A stretch of DNA of 11,078 bases from contig CAZDCZ010000091.1 in assembly GCA_964504155.1 (NCBI GenBank), forward strand, positions 1 through 11,078, given 5' to 3'. Position 1 is the stretch's first letter, and each line of letters begins with the position of its first letter. The position numbers and the translations under genes are program-made. Source of the DNA: CAZDCZ01 sp964504155. Lineage in GTDB: Bacteria; Bacteroidota; Bacteroidia; Bacteroidales; UBA12077. Shown in pieces: positions 1 through 6,716 of the stretch. Under the pieces are notes generated by a model, which saw nothing but the letters and a program-made list of their open reading frames with translations, was not told where the DNA came from and ran no database searches.

Positions 1-66
1 TGTCTCATTTGTTGCGCGTGTCTCATTTATTATCTGTGTGTTTTGGAAATCCCGCGTGTCGCATTT
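1..66. repeat. Degenerate REP-like half-repeats left of the RAYT gene
   Basis: Three related pieces ending in a GTCTCATTT or GTCGCATTT motif lie in the first 66 bases (near 2-10, 20-28 and 58-66). The stretch 12-43 aligns with 732-763 at 28 of 32 positions, sharing TTGCG, GTCTCATTT and TTATCTGTG. The left copies keep only the right half of the hairpin seen at 724-744, because no GAGAC arm precedes them. Together with the repeats at 677-814 they bracket the broken transposase gene. The array probably continues off the left edge of the window. Confidence 0.6.
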
Positions 67-91
67 TTTTTTTTAAACGGACATTTCATCA

Positions 92-640
92 TTATTCCGA
101 TTTTTTCAAAACAAAAAAATCGTCCGTTTTCCAATTTTGCGGATTGCTGCGAATATAATTTTCAATTTTTATCAATTCGTTTTGATTGCGGATAATGTGA
201 TCGTAATAATTCCGTTGCCAAGCAAACGATTTATTCCAGGCTTGTATTATTTGTTTGGTACAAGCAGCTTTGAAACCGGCAATTATAGATGCCGTATTAT
301 TTTTTTGCCGACCGAAACTGTTTTTATATCCGAAAGTTTGCGGTATTTTATTATTTTTCTGTGGCAGAACGGGATTATCAATAAATAAAACCGTATGAAA
401 ATGGTTGGGCATCACGCAAAACGCACCCAAAGAAATATTTTTTCGTATTTGTTCGGTTTTTAAGCATTCCGTTTGAATAATTTTACCGAAATCGTTTAAC
501 AGCATTTCACTGTTTACTATTTTACCGAATTCACAAATATATTTTGCCGTACAAATGGTAATGAAATATGCCCCTTCCGATGCATAATCATAGCCCTGTA
601 TTCACGTAATTTTATATTTGTCTTTGTATAATTCCGACAT
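92..640 (-). pseudogene. REP-associated tyrosine transposase (RAYT, Y1_Tnp/IS200-like), inactivated by an in-frame TGA
   Basis: Read from the ATG at 640 the gene has 183 codons, normal for a RAYT. Codon 13 is TGA (604-602), after MSELYKDKYKIT. The same frame then continues with a typical RAYT N-terminus (QGYDYASEGAYFITICT) and runs to TAA at 92. In the reconstructed numbering the HUH metal motif MPNHFH is at residues 77-82, and WQRNYYDHIIR near 141-151 carries the catalytic tyrosine. The rest runs to YIRSNPQNW, also typical of the family. Arg is common at the stop position (R-I/L-Q-G-Y-D-Y), so a single CGA to TGA transition explains the break. A shorter 137-residue product from the ATG at 505 would lack the first beta strand and is unlikely to work. 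Family members cut and join single-stranded REP hairpins, and such repeats flank this gene. Family assignment is firm; that the gene is dead is likely. Confidence 0.88.
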
Positions 641-676
641 ATTGCAAATATATAAATTTTATGTTTGTTTATTCCG

Positions 677-700
677 TAGAGACACGTTGCGTGTGTCTCG
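677..700. repeat. REP-like hairpin 1
   Basis: GAGACAC (679-685) pairs perfectly with GTGTCTC (693-699) around a GTTGCGT loop, with GTA in front of the stem. It is one of three diverged copies downstream of the RAYT remnant. Confidence 0.7.
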
Positions 701-720
701 TTATAAATTACGAACGTTGC

Positions 721-763
721 GTAGAGACGCCTTGCGGGCGTCTCATTTGTTATCTGTGCGTTT
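721..763. repeat. REP-like hairpin 2 with conserved tail
   Basis: GAGACGCC (724-731) pairs perfectly with GGCGTCTC (737-744) around TTGCG. Like copy 1 it has GTA in front. The tail CATTTGTTATCTGTGCGTTT is also present at the left side of the RAYT gene (25-43), giving 28 matches over 32 positions in direct orientation. Confidence 0.75.
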
Positions 764-790
764 CATTTAATTCGCAGCCTCATTATTTAA

Positions 791-814
791 TAGAGACAGC
801 CGCAAGCTGTCTCT
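791..814. repeat. REP-like hairpin 3
   Basis: AGAGACAGC (792-800) pairs perfectly with GCTGTCTCT (806-814) around a CGCAA loop. The GAGAC/GTCTC core is the same as in hairpins 1 and 2, but the inner stem bases differ and stay complementary. That suggests the structure is conserved more than the sequence. Confidence 0.72.
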
Positions 815-936
815 GCCAGAAAATTAATAAAGATAGAATTGAAAAAAGGATTTAATAGATATTGTAATAAGTATTAAATGTTTTATTTTAAATAATTATA
901 AATAAACGTAAAATATTCTTAATTAATTAGATAACA

Positions 937-968
937 TTTGCATAATATTGTTTTTTAAAGTAAATTTA
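937..968 (+). promoter_or_regulatory. Candidate Bacteroidota-type promoter for nrfH
   Basis: TTTG at 937-940 is followed after 20 bases by TAAATTTA at 961-968. This is one base off the TAnnTTTG -7 box with a TTTG -33 box used by the main sigma factor of this phylum. It would start transcription about 20 bases before the nrfH ATG. In such AT-rich DNA a chance match is quite possible. Confidence 0.35.
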
Positions 969-993
969 TTCTGTTGTATAAATAAGAATATTT

Positions 994-1581
994 ATGTTAA
1001 AAAAATTAGTAAAGAATTTTGTTCCTCCCAAAATTTGGAAAATCCCAGTTGTTATAATATTAGCTGTGTTTACTGGTCTTGGATTATATTCTATTTATTT
1101 ATCTAAAACATGGTCTTATTTGTCCGATAAACCAGAAGCATGTGTCAATTGTCATATTATGGGTCCACAATATGCTACATGGAACCATAGCTCGCATAGA
1201 GAATATGCCAGTTGTAACGATTGTCACGTTCCTCATGATAACTTTTTCAGAAAATACTATTTTAAAGCTAAAGATGGTTTAAATCATGCTACACTTTTTA
1301 CTCTTAGAGCTGAAAGACAAGTAATTTTTATTGGAGAAGCAGGTAAACATGTAGTGAAAGAAAATTGTATCAGATGTCATACATCTTTACTAAATCAATC
1401 AAAATTAATTTCTCAAACTAAAGGAAATTATAAGGTTCATAATACAAATAGAGAATGTTGGGAATGTCATAGAGAAGTTCCTCATGGAAGAGTAAGTAGT
1501 TTATCGAGTGTTCCTAACGCAATTGTTCCTGTTCCAAAAAGCCCGGTACCCGATTGGTTAAAAGAAATGCTCAAAAAATAG
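994..1581 (+). CDS. nrfH: NrfH, membrane-anchored tetraheme cytochrome c, quinol dehydrogenase subunit of nitrite reductase
   Basis: This 195-residue protein belongs to the NapC/NirT/NrfH family. It has one N-terminal membrane anchor (about residues 17-37) followed by a periplasmic part with four haem-binding motifs: CVNCH (50-54), CNDCH (74-78), CIRCH (125-129) and CWECH (155-159). The first motif continues I-M-G-P-Q, giving Met56, the position of the unusual axial methionine at the first haem in known NrfH. WNHSSH and HATLFTLR are also family-like. In characterised systems NrfH oxidises menaquinol and passes electrons to NrfA in a membrane-bound complex. It is the first gene of the nrfHA-ccsBA cluster, with nrfA 100 bp downstream. 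The start is an ATG in an AT-rich leader without a clear ribosome binding site, usual for this phylum. NapC-like donors are related, but linkage to nrfA settles the call. Confidence 0.96.
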   Translation: MLKKLVKNFVPPKIWKIPVVIILAVFTGLGLYSIYLSKTWSYLSDKPEACVNCHIMGPQYATWNHSSHREYASCNDCHVPHDNFFRKYYFKAKDGLNHATLFTLRAERQVIFIGEAGKHVVKENCIRCHTSLLNQSKLISQTKGNYKVHNTNRECWECHREVPHGRVSSLSSVPNAIVPVPKSPVPDWLKEMLKK

Positions 1582-1681
1582 AAAGCAAGAGTTAGTCTAA
1601 TATTTATTATAGAATTAAATAAGAAATAAAAAAAATAACTAATTAATTAATATTCTATTTAGTAACGAAAACTAAAGGCAA

Positions 1682-3229
1682 ATGAAATCAATTAGCGAAA
1701 GAATTAAAAGCAAACCTTGGTTAGCATGGTTGTTGTTTTTTGCAACTATTATAATAGTATTTCTATTAGGCTTATTAGCATCTTCTATTATGGAAAGAAG
1801 AGCCGAAGCAGTTTTTGCATATACTCCACAGATAGAAATTTCTGATTTAGAACCAAGAAATGAATTATGGGGGAAGAATTTTCCTAGAGAATATGATGCA
1901 TGGCTTAAAACTAAAGAGACAGATTTTAAATCAAAATATAATGGCAATGCAATGATTGATATGTTGGAAGAAGATCCAAGAATGGTTGTTTTATGGGCTG
2001 GATATGGGTTTTCTGAAGACTACACACAAGGCAGAGGACATTCGTATGCTATTATCGATCAAAGAAATTCTTTAAGAACAGGGGCACCAATGGGCAAAGA
2101 TGAAGCTAATGATCCTATGCCTGCTACTTGTTGGACATGTAAAGGGCCTGATGTGCCAAGAATAATGCACGACTTGAGCACAAAAATGGGATTGCAAGAA
2201 GGAATAGCAGAATTTTATAGAGGAAAATGGAGTAGATGGGGTGAAGAAATAGTCAACCCAATAGGATGTGCCGATTGTCACGACCCGAAAGATATGAATC
2301 TTCGTATATCTCGCCCTGCACTTGTTGAAGCTTTTCAAAGACAAGGTAAAGATATAACACAAGCAAGTCATCAAGAAATGAGAACGCTAGTATGTGCCCA
2401 ATGCCATGTCGAATATTATTTCGATAAAAGCAAATTTAAAGATAGTCCCTATTTAACGTATCCATGGGATAAAGGAATGACATGTGAAGATGCTGAAAAA
2501 TATTATGACGAAAAAGAATTTAAAGATTGGACGCATAAACTAAGTAAGGCCCCAATGCTTAAAGCACAACATCCGGGATATGAAATTTACCTTACCGGAG
2601 TGCATGCCGATAGAGGCGTTTCTTGTGCCGATTGTCATATGCCATACAAAAACGAGGGAGGAGTAAAGTATACAGATCATCACATACAAAGTCCGTTAAA
2701 TAATATTGCTAATTCATGCCAAGTATGTCATCGCGAAGAAACAGAAAAATTAATAGCGAATGTATATGAGCGACAAGATAAAATTATTCAAAACAGAAAT
2801 AAGTTAGAAGAATTACTTGTTCGTGCTCATGTAGAAGCAAAATTTGCTTGGGATAAAGGTGCTACAGATATACAAATGAAAAATATATTACTCGATATTC
2901 GTCATGCTCAATGGAGATGGGATTATGCAGCTGCCAGTCATGGAGGCTCGTTCCACTCACCTGTTGAGATAGGCCGTATAATTACAACAGGTATTACTAT
3001 TGCTCAAGAAGGAAGAATAAAACTAGCAAGAGTTTTAGCTCATCTTGGCTATAATAAAGAAGTTGCATACCCAGATATTAGCACAAAAGCAAAAGCACAA
3101 AAATATATTGGCTTAGACATGAAAAAACTCAATGCAAAAAAGAAAGTGTTTATAAAAAAAGTTGTTCCTAAATGGCTCGAGAAAGCTAAAGAAAGAGAAG
3201 ACTCGTGGACAGAAAAAAACAACATATAG
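1682..3229 (+). CDS. nrfA: NrfA, ammonia-forming cytochrome c nitrite reductase (pentaheme, EC 1.7.2.2)
   Basis: NrfA reduces nitrite to ammonium with six electrons outside the cytoplasmic membrane. The 515-residue protein has the diagnostic active-site haem motif CWTCK (150-154), whose lysine replaces the usual histidine, and four CXXCH motifs at 196-200, 238-242, 315-319 and 346-350. Expected active-site positions are present: Arg118 in the GRGHSY segment, Tyr245/Tyr246 in QCHVEYYF, and His296 in KAQHPGYE. HHIQSPL (333-339) and the helical C-terminal dimerisation region are also typical. Residues 13-36 form an uncleaved-looking hydrophobic N-terminus, so the protein may be tethered or released after processing. 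NrfH is the electron donor. The CX2CK haem needs a dedicated synthase in other bacteria, which gives the downstream ccsBA pair its likely job. The reading frame is intact and of normal length. Confidence 0.98.
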   Translation: MKSISERIKSKPWLAWLLFFATIIIVFLLGLLASSIMERRAEAVFAYTPQIEISDLEPRNELWGKNFPREYDAWLKTKETDFKSKYNGNAMIDMLEEDPRMVVLWAGYGFSEDYTQGRGHSYAIIDQRNSLRTGAPMGKDEANDPMPATCWTCKGPDVPRIMHDLSTKMGLQEGIAEFYRGKWSRWGEEIVNPIGCADCHDPKDMNLRISRPALVEAFQRQGKDITQASHQEMRTLVCAQCHVEYYFDKSKFKDSPYLTYPWDKGMTCEDAEKYYDEKEFKDWTHKLSKAPMLKAQHPGYEIYLTGVHADRGVSCADCHMPYKNEGGVKYTDHHIQSPLNNIANSCQVCHREETEKLIANVYERQDKIIQNRNKLEELLVRAHVEAKFAWDKGATDIQMKNILLDIRHAQWRWDYAAASHGGSFHSPVEIGRIITTGITIAQEGRIKLARVLAHLGYNKEVAYPDISTKAKAQKYIGLDMKKLNAKKKVFIKKVVPKWLEKAKEREDSWTEKNNI

Positions 3230-3463
3230 TAAAAAATAATTTTAACAATATAAAAATAAACTTAAATAAGTAAACTGCTTCATATTGAAAATGCAAAATA
3301 ACTATTAATATATCGATGTACATATTTATTGTGTAGTGTCTTTGTTATATCAAAATTATTTTTTTCTAATTAATAAATAGCAAACATTATAATTATTTGA
3401 GCTAAGTTAGACTTTTCAATAAATACTAGTTTACACATTTAAGGAATAAGTATAATATACTAA

Positions 3464-4690
3464 ATGACAAAAAATAATAAAGTAATTTGGCAATATCCAT
3501 GGGGATATATTGAGAGTTTTCTTATTGCAATAAGTTTAGTGGTTTTAGGATTTTCCCTTGATTTTGTTAGCGAAACTAAAATGTCAGTAATTCATTGGCC
3601 TACTAATTTATATATTGGAGTAGCAGTAATAATTTTGTTATTATTACTACATTCTTTTTTTAAAGAGAAAAAAATTATTAAATGGCTCTCTAATGTTAAA
3701 ACATCAATTAGTGCAATAAGTATTTATGCATTTTTAGTTCTATTAATGGGGCTAATTCCACAAGGATCTCCAAAAGCTAGTGGTTTCATTCACGAAATAG
3801 CGTTAACAAATATAGTTCATAGTTATGCATTTTTATTTGCACAAACATATTTACTAGTTGTATTAGGAATGGTTATTTTAAGAAAAGGAATTACTTTAAA
3901 ACCAAAGGATATTGCTTTTTTTTTAAATCATTTTGGTTTATGGCTCACCTTATTTGCAGCAAGTCTAGGTGCCGGCGATTTACAAAGAGTTAGCCTAACA
4001 GTGAATAAGTCAGATGCTGTATATTCAGGTATTAATCAAAAAGGAAAAGTTATTCCTGATCTAGGAATAGCTATTAAACTTATTGATTTTAAGATAGATG
4101 AATATTCTCCAAAAGCTTTTATTGTAGATAATAAATCGGGCGATATATTAAATAAAAGTTTGTTTTATCTTGAAAAAGGGAATAAAGCAGAAATAATGAA
4201 TTGGCAGTTTGATGTTACAGAATATTTTAATTATGCTGTAAATACAGGCGGTAAATTTTATTCGGTATTAGATTATGGTGCACCACCTGCTGCATATGTT
4301 GTAGCAAGAAACATGAAAAATAATATTGTAAAAAAAGGATGGTTAAGTTGTGGGAGTTTTAGATATAAAGGTGATTTCTTAGAATTATCGGATGAAACTA
4401 TACTTGTAATGGCTGAGCCTGAACCTAAAAAATATTCTTCGCATATTAAAGTTTATACCGAATCTGGAAAAATTATTAGCGATACTGTTTTTGTAAATAA
4501 GCCTATTTCTGCAAATGGATGGAAAATTTATCAAATCGATTACGATCAGGAGAAAGGTCGATGGTCGGAAATTAGTGTTCTAGAATTAGTGAAAGATCCT
4601 TGGATTAAAGTAGTGTATTTTGGAATATTTTTAATGATGTTGGGTGCCATTTATATGTTTTGGGTTGGGAATAAGAAAAAAATACTATAA
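3464..4690 (+). CDS. ccsB: CcsB/ResB-like cytochrome c biogenesis protein
   Basis: This 408-residue membrane protein is one half of a System II cytochrome c synthase. About five hydrophobic segments lie in residues 15-170, followed by a large extracytoplasmic domain (about 172-383) and a last membrane helix (about 385-402). The end of that domain (GWKIYQIDYDQEKGRWSEIS, then LELVKDPW) is the ResB signature just before the final helix. Histidines 110, 119 and 156 lie in or near the membrane part and are candidates for haem handling. The gene follows nrfA after 234 AT-rich bases without a recognisable gene or terminator, and its TAA overlaps the ccsA start by one base (TAATG). Known family members handle haem and help attach it to apocytochromes outside the membrane. 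Being next to nrfHA, it probably serves NrfA and NrfH, perhaps specifically the CX2CK site. Confidence 0.9.
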   Translation: MTKNNKVIWQYPWGYIESFLIAISLVVLGFSLDFVSETKMSVIHWPTNLYIGVAVIILLLLLHSFFKEKKIIKWLSNVKTSISAISIYAFLVLLMGLIPQGSPKASGFIHEIALTNIVHSYAFLFAQTYLLVVLGMVILRKGITLKPKDIAFFLNHFGLWLTLFAASLGAGDLQRVSLTVNKSDAVYSGINQKGKVIPDLGIAIKLIDFKIDEYSPKAFIVDNKSGDILNKSLFYLEKGNKAEIMNWQFDVTEYFNYAVNTGGKFYSVLDYGAPPAAYVVARNMKNNIVKKGWLSCGSFRYKGDFLELSDETILVMAEPEPKKYSSHIKVYTESGKIISDTVFVNKPISANGWKIYQIDYDQEKGRWSEISVLELVKDPWIKVVYFGIFLMMLGAIYMFWVGNKKKIL

Positions 4691-5490
4691 TGAATATATT
4701 TAACTTTAATAATATAGCATTTACAAGCATTGTATTATGGATTATTGCTATGCTCTTTATTTTATTCGATAAAAAAATAAAGAAAGCCATATTAATAGGA
4801 AATATCCTAACAATTATTGGGACATTACTTATTATTGTTTTTTTATCTATTATGTGGATAGAAATTGAGAGACCTCCTTTCCGAACACTTGGCGAAACCA
4901 GAATATGGTATGCTGTATTTTTGCCAATAGTAGGAATATTAACTTTTAATAACTGGAAATATAAATGGTTTTTGTTTTACAGTTTATTTCTTGCCATATT
5001 ATTTTTAATAATTAATATTTTAAATCCTGAAAATTTCGATAAAACATTAATGCCTGCATTACAAAGTCCATGGTTTGTCCCACATGTAATTGTATATATG
5101 GTATCGTACGCTTTCTTAGGAGTTTCCTCACTGGTATCTGCCTGGGGAATATATCTATTAAAATTCAAAACATTTAAAACAGAGCTCTTAGATAAGGCCG
5201 ATAATTTAGTTTATATAGGTTTCTCCTTCCTTACTTTGGGTTTATTGTTTGGAGCGTTATGGGCAAAAGAAGCCTGGGGGCACTATTGGACATGGGATCC
5301 CAAAGAAACATGGGCATTGCTTACTTGGTTTGCTTACTTGTTATATATACATTTCCGATATCGACATAAAAAGAAAATTGTAATTGCTCTTTGGATACTT
5401 GCTTTAGCATTTATTATCTTACTAATATGTTGGGTGGGAATTAATTATCTTGCTGTAGCTAGTAATTCTGTACATACTTATGGTAGTTAG
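4690..5490 (+). CDS. ccsA: CcsA-like cytochrome c synthase subunit (WWD domain)
   Basis: This 266-residue polytopic protein belongs to the CcsA/CcmC/CcmF haem-handling group. It has about eight hydrophobic segments and the tryptophan-rich WWD motif WGHYWTWDPKETW at residues 206-218, which binds haem at the outer membrane face in studied relatives. His132 (in VPHVIVY) and His262 (near the C-terminus, in SVHTYG) flank the WWD segment and match the two external histidines that ligate haem in CcsA. The ATG overlaps the ccsB stop by one base, so the two are probably translationally coupled. In epsilonproteobacteria the two halves are fused. One such fusion, NrfI of Wolinella, is the special lyase for the CX2CK haem of NrfA, so this split pair may be its counterpart. 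The specificity is inferred; the family call is firm. Confidence 0.93.
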   Translation: MNIFNFNNIAFTSIVLWIIAMLFILFDKKIKKAILIGNILTIIGTLLIIVFLSIMWIEIERPPFRTLGETRIWYAVFLPIVGILTFNNWKYKWFLFYSLFLAILFLIINILNPENFDKTLMPALQSPWFVPHVIVYMVSYAFLGVSSLVSAWGIYLLKFKTFKTELLDKADNLVYIGFSFLTLGLLFGALWAKEAWGHYWTWDPKETWALLTWFAYLLYIHFRYRHKKKIVIALWILALAFIILLICWVGINYLAVASNSVHTYGS

Positions 5491-5563
5491 AATTAATTAC
5501 TATAAAGAATAATAAATACATAATCATTATTTTAATTCTAATTAGTAATAATATTGTTAAGGC

Positions 5564-5587
5564 TTAGGATTTCGATATTTATCCTAA
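5564..5587. terminator. Possible hairpin terminator after the nrf cluster
   Basis: TTAGGAT (5564-5570) pairs with ATCCTAA (5581-5587) around a ten-base loop, 74 bp after the ccsA stop. AT-rich partly complementary sequences (about 5546-5556 and 5596-5609) could extend the stem. There is no clean T run after it on the plus strand, so termination is only a suggestion. Confidence 0.3.
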
Positions 5588-5631
5588 ATTAAAAGACAAT
5601 AATATTATTATGCCAGATTTATCTAAGAATA

Positions 5632-5661
5632 CCTCGCTAGCGCGGATTTGCAATCCGGGCT
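5632..5661 (-). repeat. GC-rich hairpin repeat, copy A (inverted)
   Basis: Read on the minus strand, positions 5657-5635 are identical over 23 bases to 5832-5854 (copy B). The unit is a short stem CGGATT-GCA-AATCCG followed by the palindrome CGCTAGCG. Copies B and C have the opposite orientation. Confidence 0.75.
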
Positions 5662-5728
5662 AATATATAAATGAAAATAAAAAAATAATGTCAGATAAAT
5701 ATAAAATATGAGATAAGGATAAAACATA

Positions 5729-5749
5729 CCTGCCAACCGACAAGGCAGG
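5729..5749. repeat. CCTGCC hairpin repeat
   Basis: CCTGCC (5729-5734) pairs with GGCAGG (5744-5749) around the loop AACCGACAA. It resembles short intergenic palindromes I recall as common in Bacteroidota genomes. It is not followed by a T run, so it is not called a terminator. Confidence 0.5.
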
Positions 5750-5823
5750 CTTTGTAACATTAACAACTGTTAGATGGATTTAAGAGAAAAAAATAAAAAT
5801 TAATTACATATGGGTAGAAATGT

Positions 5824-5854
5824 AAAAGGCACGGATTGCAAATCCGCGCTAGCG
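5824..5854 (+). repeat. GC-rich hairpin repeat, copy B
   Basis: AAAAGGCA, then the stem CGGATT-GCA-AATCCG, then CGCTAGCG. It is shared with inverted copy A and, 50 bp further on, with copy C. Confidence 0.78.
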
Positions 5855-5873
5855 TGTTTAATAGAAATATAAC

Positions 5874-5905
5874 AAAAGGCACGGAAAACATTTCCGCGCT
5901 AGCGG
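5874..5905 (+). repeat. GC-rich hairpin repeat, copy C
   Basis: It has the same frame as copy B (AAAAGGCA ... CGCTAGCG), but the stem is CGGAAA-ACA-TTTCCG. The changes in the left arm are matched in the right arm, so the stem stays paired. That points to a hairpin under selection or recognised by an enzyme. Confidence 0.78.
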
Positions 5906-5948
5906 GGTAAAACAAGATAATAAATATTATATAACTAGAAAGTAGTAT

Positions 5949-6614
5949 TTATTTAATAAGGTTTATCAAAACATTTCTGTTAAGTATTTTTATACTTTTT
6001 CCTTCGGCATAAATTATTTTATCATTATGTAATTCGCGAATAACCCTTCCTAAAGCAGGACGCGAAACACCAAATAAATCAGCAAGTTTTGTTTGCGATA
6101 AAGGCAAAATTAAGATATTGTTATCTTGCTTAGCAAGATTAATTAAATAATGTGCAAATTTTCCTTTAATTGTTTGAAACGATAAGAATTTTAGTTTTGT
6201 AGATAAAAATTGAGACTTAGTTGAAATTATATTCAAATAATTCATTAGTACTGTTTGGTTGAGTTGTAAAATTTTTAAAAATACATTTTTATGAAAATAC
6301 AATAATTCAACATTGTTATTTGCAACAATATCAACCGGGTAGTTATTGTTTTCTCCAAATAGAAATGCAGGAGCTAATGTTCGTGGACTTTCAATGTCTT
6401 CAATTTTAATTACTTTTCCCGAATAATCAACCATTTCTCCTCTAACACTTCCTCGTAGTAATATATTAATTCCATTTAATTCACTTCCTGAAAATGCGAT
6501 TGTTTCGTTTTTTGTAAATTTTTTATTCTTATAAGTAATAGAAACTAGTAAATCGTCAATTTCGTTAGGAGCTAGACCTTTGAATAAAAGAGTGTTAACT
6601 AATATTTGATGCAT
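5949..6614 (-). CDS. hcpR: HcpR-like Crp/FNR-family regulator of the nitrosative stress response
   Basis: The product has an N-terminal cyclic-nucleotide-binding-type beta barrel (about residues 10-115), a dimerisation helix (about 118-145) and a C-terminal helix-turn-helix. The latter is PLSQTKLADLFGVSRPALGR (161-180), with the recognition helix starting at SRPALGRV. I start it at the ATG at 6614 (221 residues, beginning MHQILVNTLLFKGL), which is where family proteins begin. The frame stays open to an ATG at 6689, but that 25-residue extension would cover the promoter and operator. The 221-residue protein has no cysteine, so it cannot hold an FNR-type iron-sulfur cluster; studied HcpR proteins are linked to haem and NO sensing. 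It diverges from the ferredoxin-hcp operon, its likely target. Calling it HcpR rather than another Crp/FNR member rests on context and general resemblance. Confidence 0.85.
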   Translation of the reverse strand: MHQILVNTLLFKGLAPNEIDDLLVSITYKNKKFTKNETIAFSGSELNGINILLRGSVRGEMVDYSGKVIKIEDIESPRTLAPAFLFGENNNYPVDIVANNNVELLYFHKNVFLKILQLNQTVLMNYLNIISTKSQFLSTKLKFLSFQTIKGKFAHYLINLAKQDNNILILPLSQTKLADLFGVSRPALGRVIRELHNDKIIYAEGKSIKILNRNVLINLIK

Positions 6615-6629
6615 AGTGTGATTTTTTTC

Positions 6630-6637
6630 ACAAATAT
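6630..6637 (-). promoter_or_regulatory. Candidate -7 box of the hcpR promoter
   Basis: On the minus strand 6637-6630 reads TATATTTG, a full match to TAnnTTTG, 15 bp before the chosen hcpR ATG. No TTTG -33 box lies at the expected distance; the palindrome 6648-6661 occupies that place. The mRNA leader would be very short. Confidence 0.45.
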
Positions 6638-6647
6638 AATCATAATT

Positions 6648-6661
6648 GTAACATATGTTAC
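6648..6661. promoter_or_regulatory. Putative HcpR operator, perfect 14-bp palindrome
   Basis: GTAACATATGTTAC is its own reverse complement and lies between the divergent hcpR and ferredoxin-hcp units. Two five-base arms with a four-base spacer are the usual shape of Crp/FNR-family sites. From memory, GTAAC-N4-GTTAC resembles one reported HcpR motif type. It is centred about 34 bp upstream of the ferredoxin-side -7 box centre, that is near -41 from the inferred start, a class II activator position. It is only about 21 bp from the hcpR -7 box centre, where it would block that promoter. Confidence 0.72.
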
Positions 6662-6664
6662 CGT

Positions 6665-6692
6665 TTTGCTTTAATTTAAGATTATACATTTG
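6665..6692 (+). promoter_or_regulatory. Candidate promoter of the ferredoxin-hcp-ahpD operon
   Basis: TTTG (6665-6668), 16 bases, then TACATTTG (6685-6692), an exact TAnnTTTG match, 24 bp before the ATG at 6717. The spacing is slightly shorter than usual. The palindromic operator ends four bases upstream of the TTTG box. Confidence 0.5.
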
Positions 6693-6716
6693 TACTATAA
6701 TTATAATTCTAATATT

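Larger units (their letters stand above)
641..993. other. Intergenic region between the RAYT remnant and nrfH
   Basis: This 353-bp gap has no supported gene. Its left half holds the three REP-like hairpins listed separately. Its right half (about 815-993) is very AT-rich and contains the candidate nrfH promoter. The open frame that crosses 661-855 is made of repeat sequence and resembles no protein. Confidence 0.7.
5491..5948. other. Repeat-rich spacer between convergent ccsA and hcpR
   Basis: This 458-bp stretch has no supported gene on either strand. It contains a weak hairpin after ccsA, three copies of one GC-rich hairpin repeat (one inverted), and a separate CCTGCC hairpin, all listed on their own lines. 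The GC-rich repeats stand out sharply against the AT-rich surroundings. Confidence 0.75.

Noticed and set aside
137..388. Plus-strand open frame of 83 codons inside the RAYT remnant
   Set aside because: It is antisense to clear RAYT coding sequence with conserved motifs, so it is a shadow frame.
661..855. Open reading frame of 64 codons on the plus strand
   Set aside because: It runs through the REP-like hairpins and its translation resembles no protein; the frame is a by-product of the repeats.
864..878. GTAATAAGTATTAA upstream of nrfH as an HcpR-like site
   Set aside because: Only the TAAT/ATTA arms pair, the cytosine/guanine positions are missing, and it is about 95 bp upstream of the candidate -7 box.
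3230..3463. Separate promoter or small gene between nrfA and ccsB
   Set aside because: I found no convincing TTTG/TAnnTTTG pair, terminator or coding frame; the gap is simply AT-rich, so co-transcription remains the default.
5760..5773. TTAACAACTGTTAG, a partial match (TAAC-N4-GTTA) to the proposed HcpR operator
   Set aside because: It lies between two converging genes with no promoter or downstream gene, lacks the outer G/C pair, and short TAAC/GTTA matches are expected by chance in such AT-rich DNA.
5632..5905. CRISPR array suggested by several similar repeats
   Set aside because: There are only three copies, one inverted, with unequal spacing (about 190 and 50 bp), and no cas genes.
6690..6716. 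TTG start for the ferredoxin-like protein (nine extra residues)
   Set aside because: It overlaps the candidate TACATTTG promoter box, and the ATG at 6717 gives the expected ferredoxin N-terminus immediately before the first cysteine motif.
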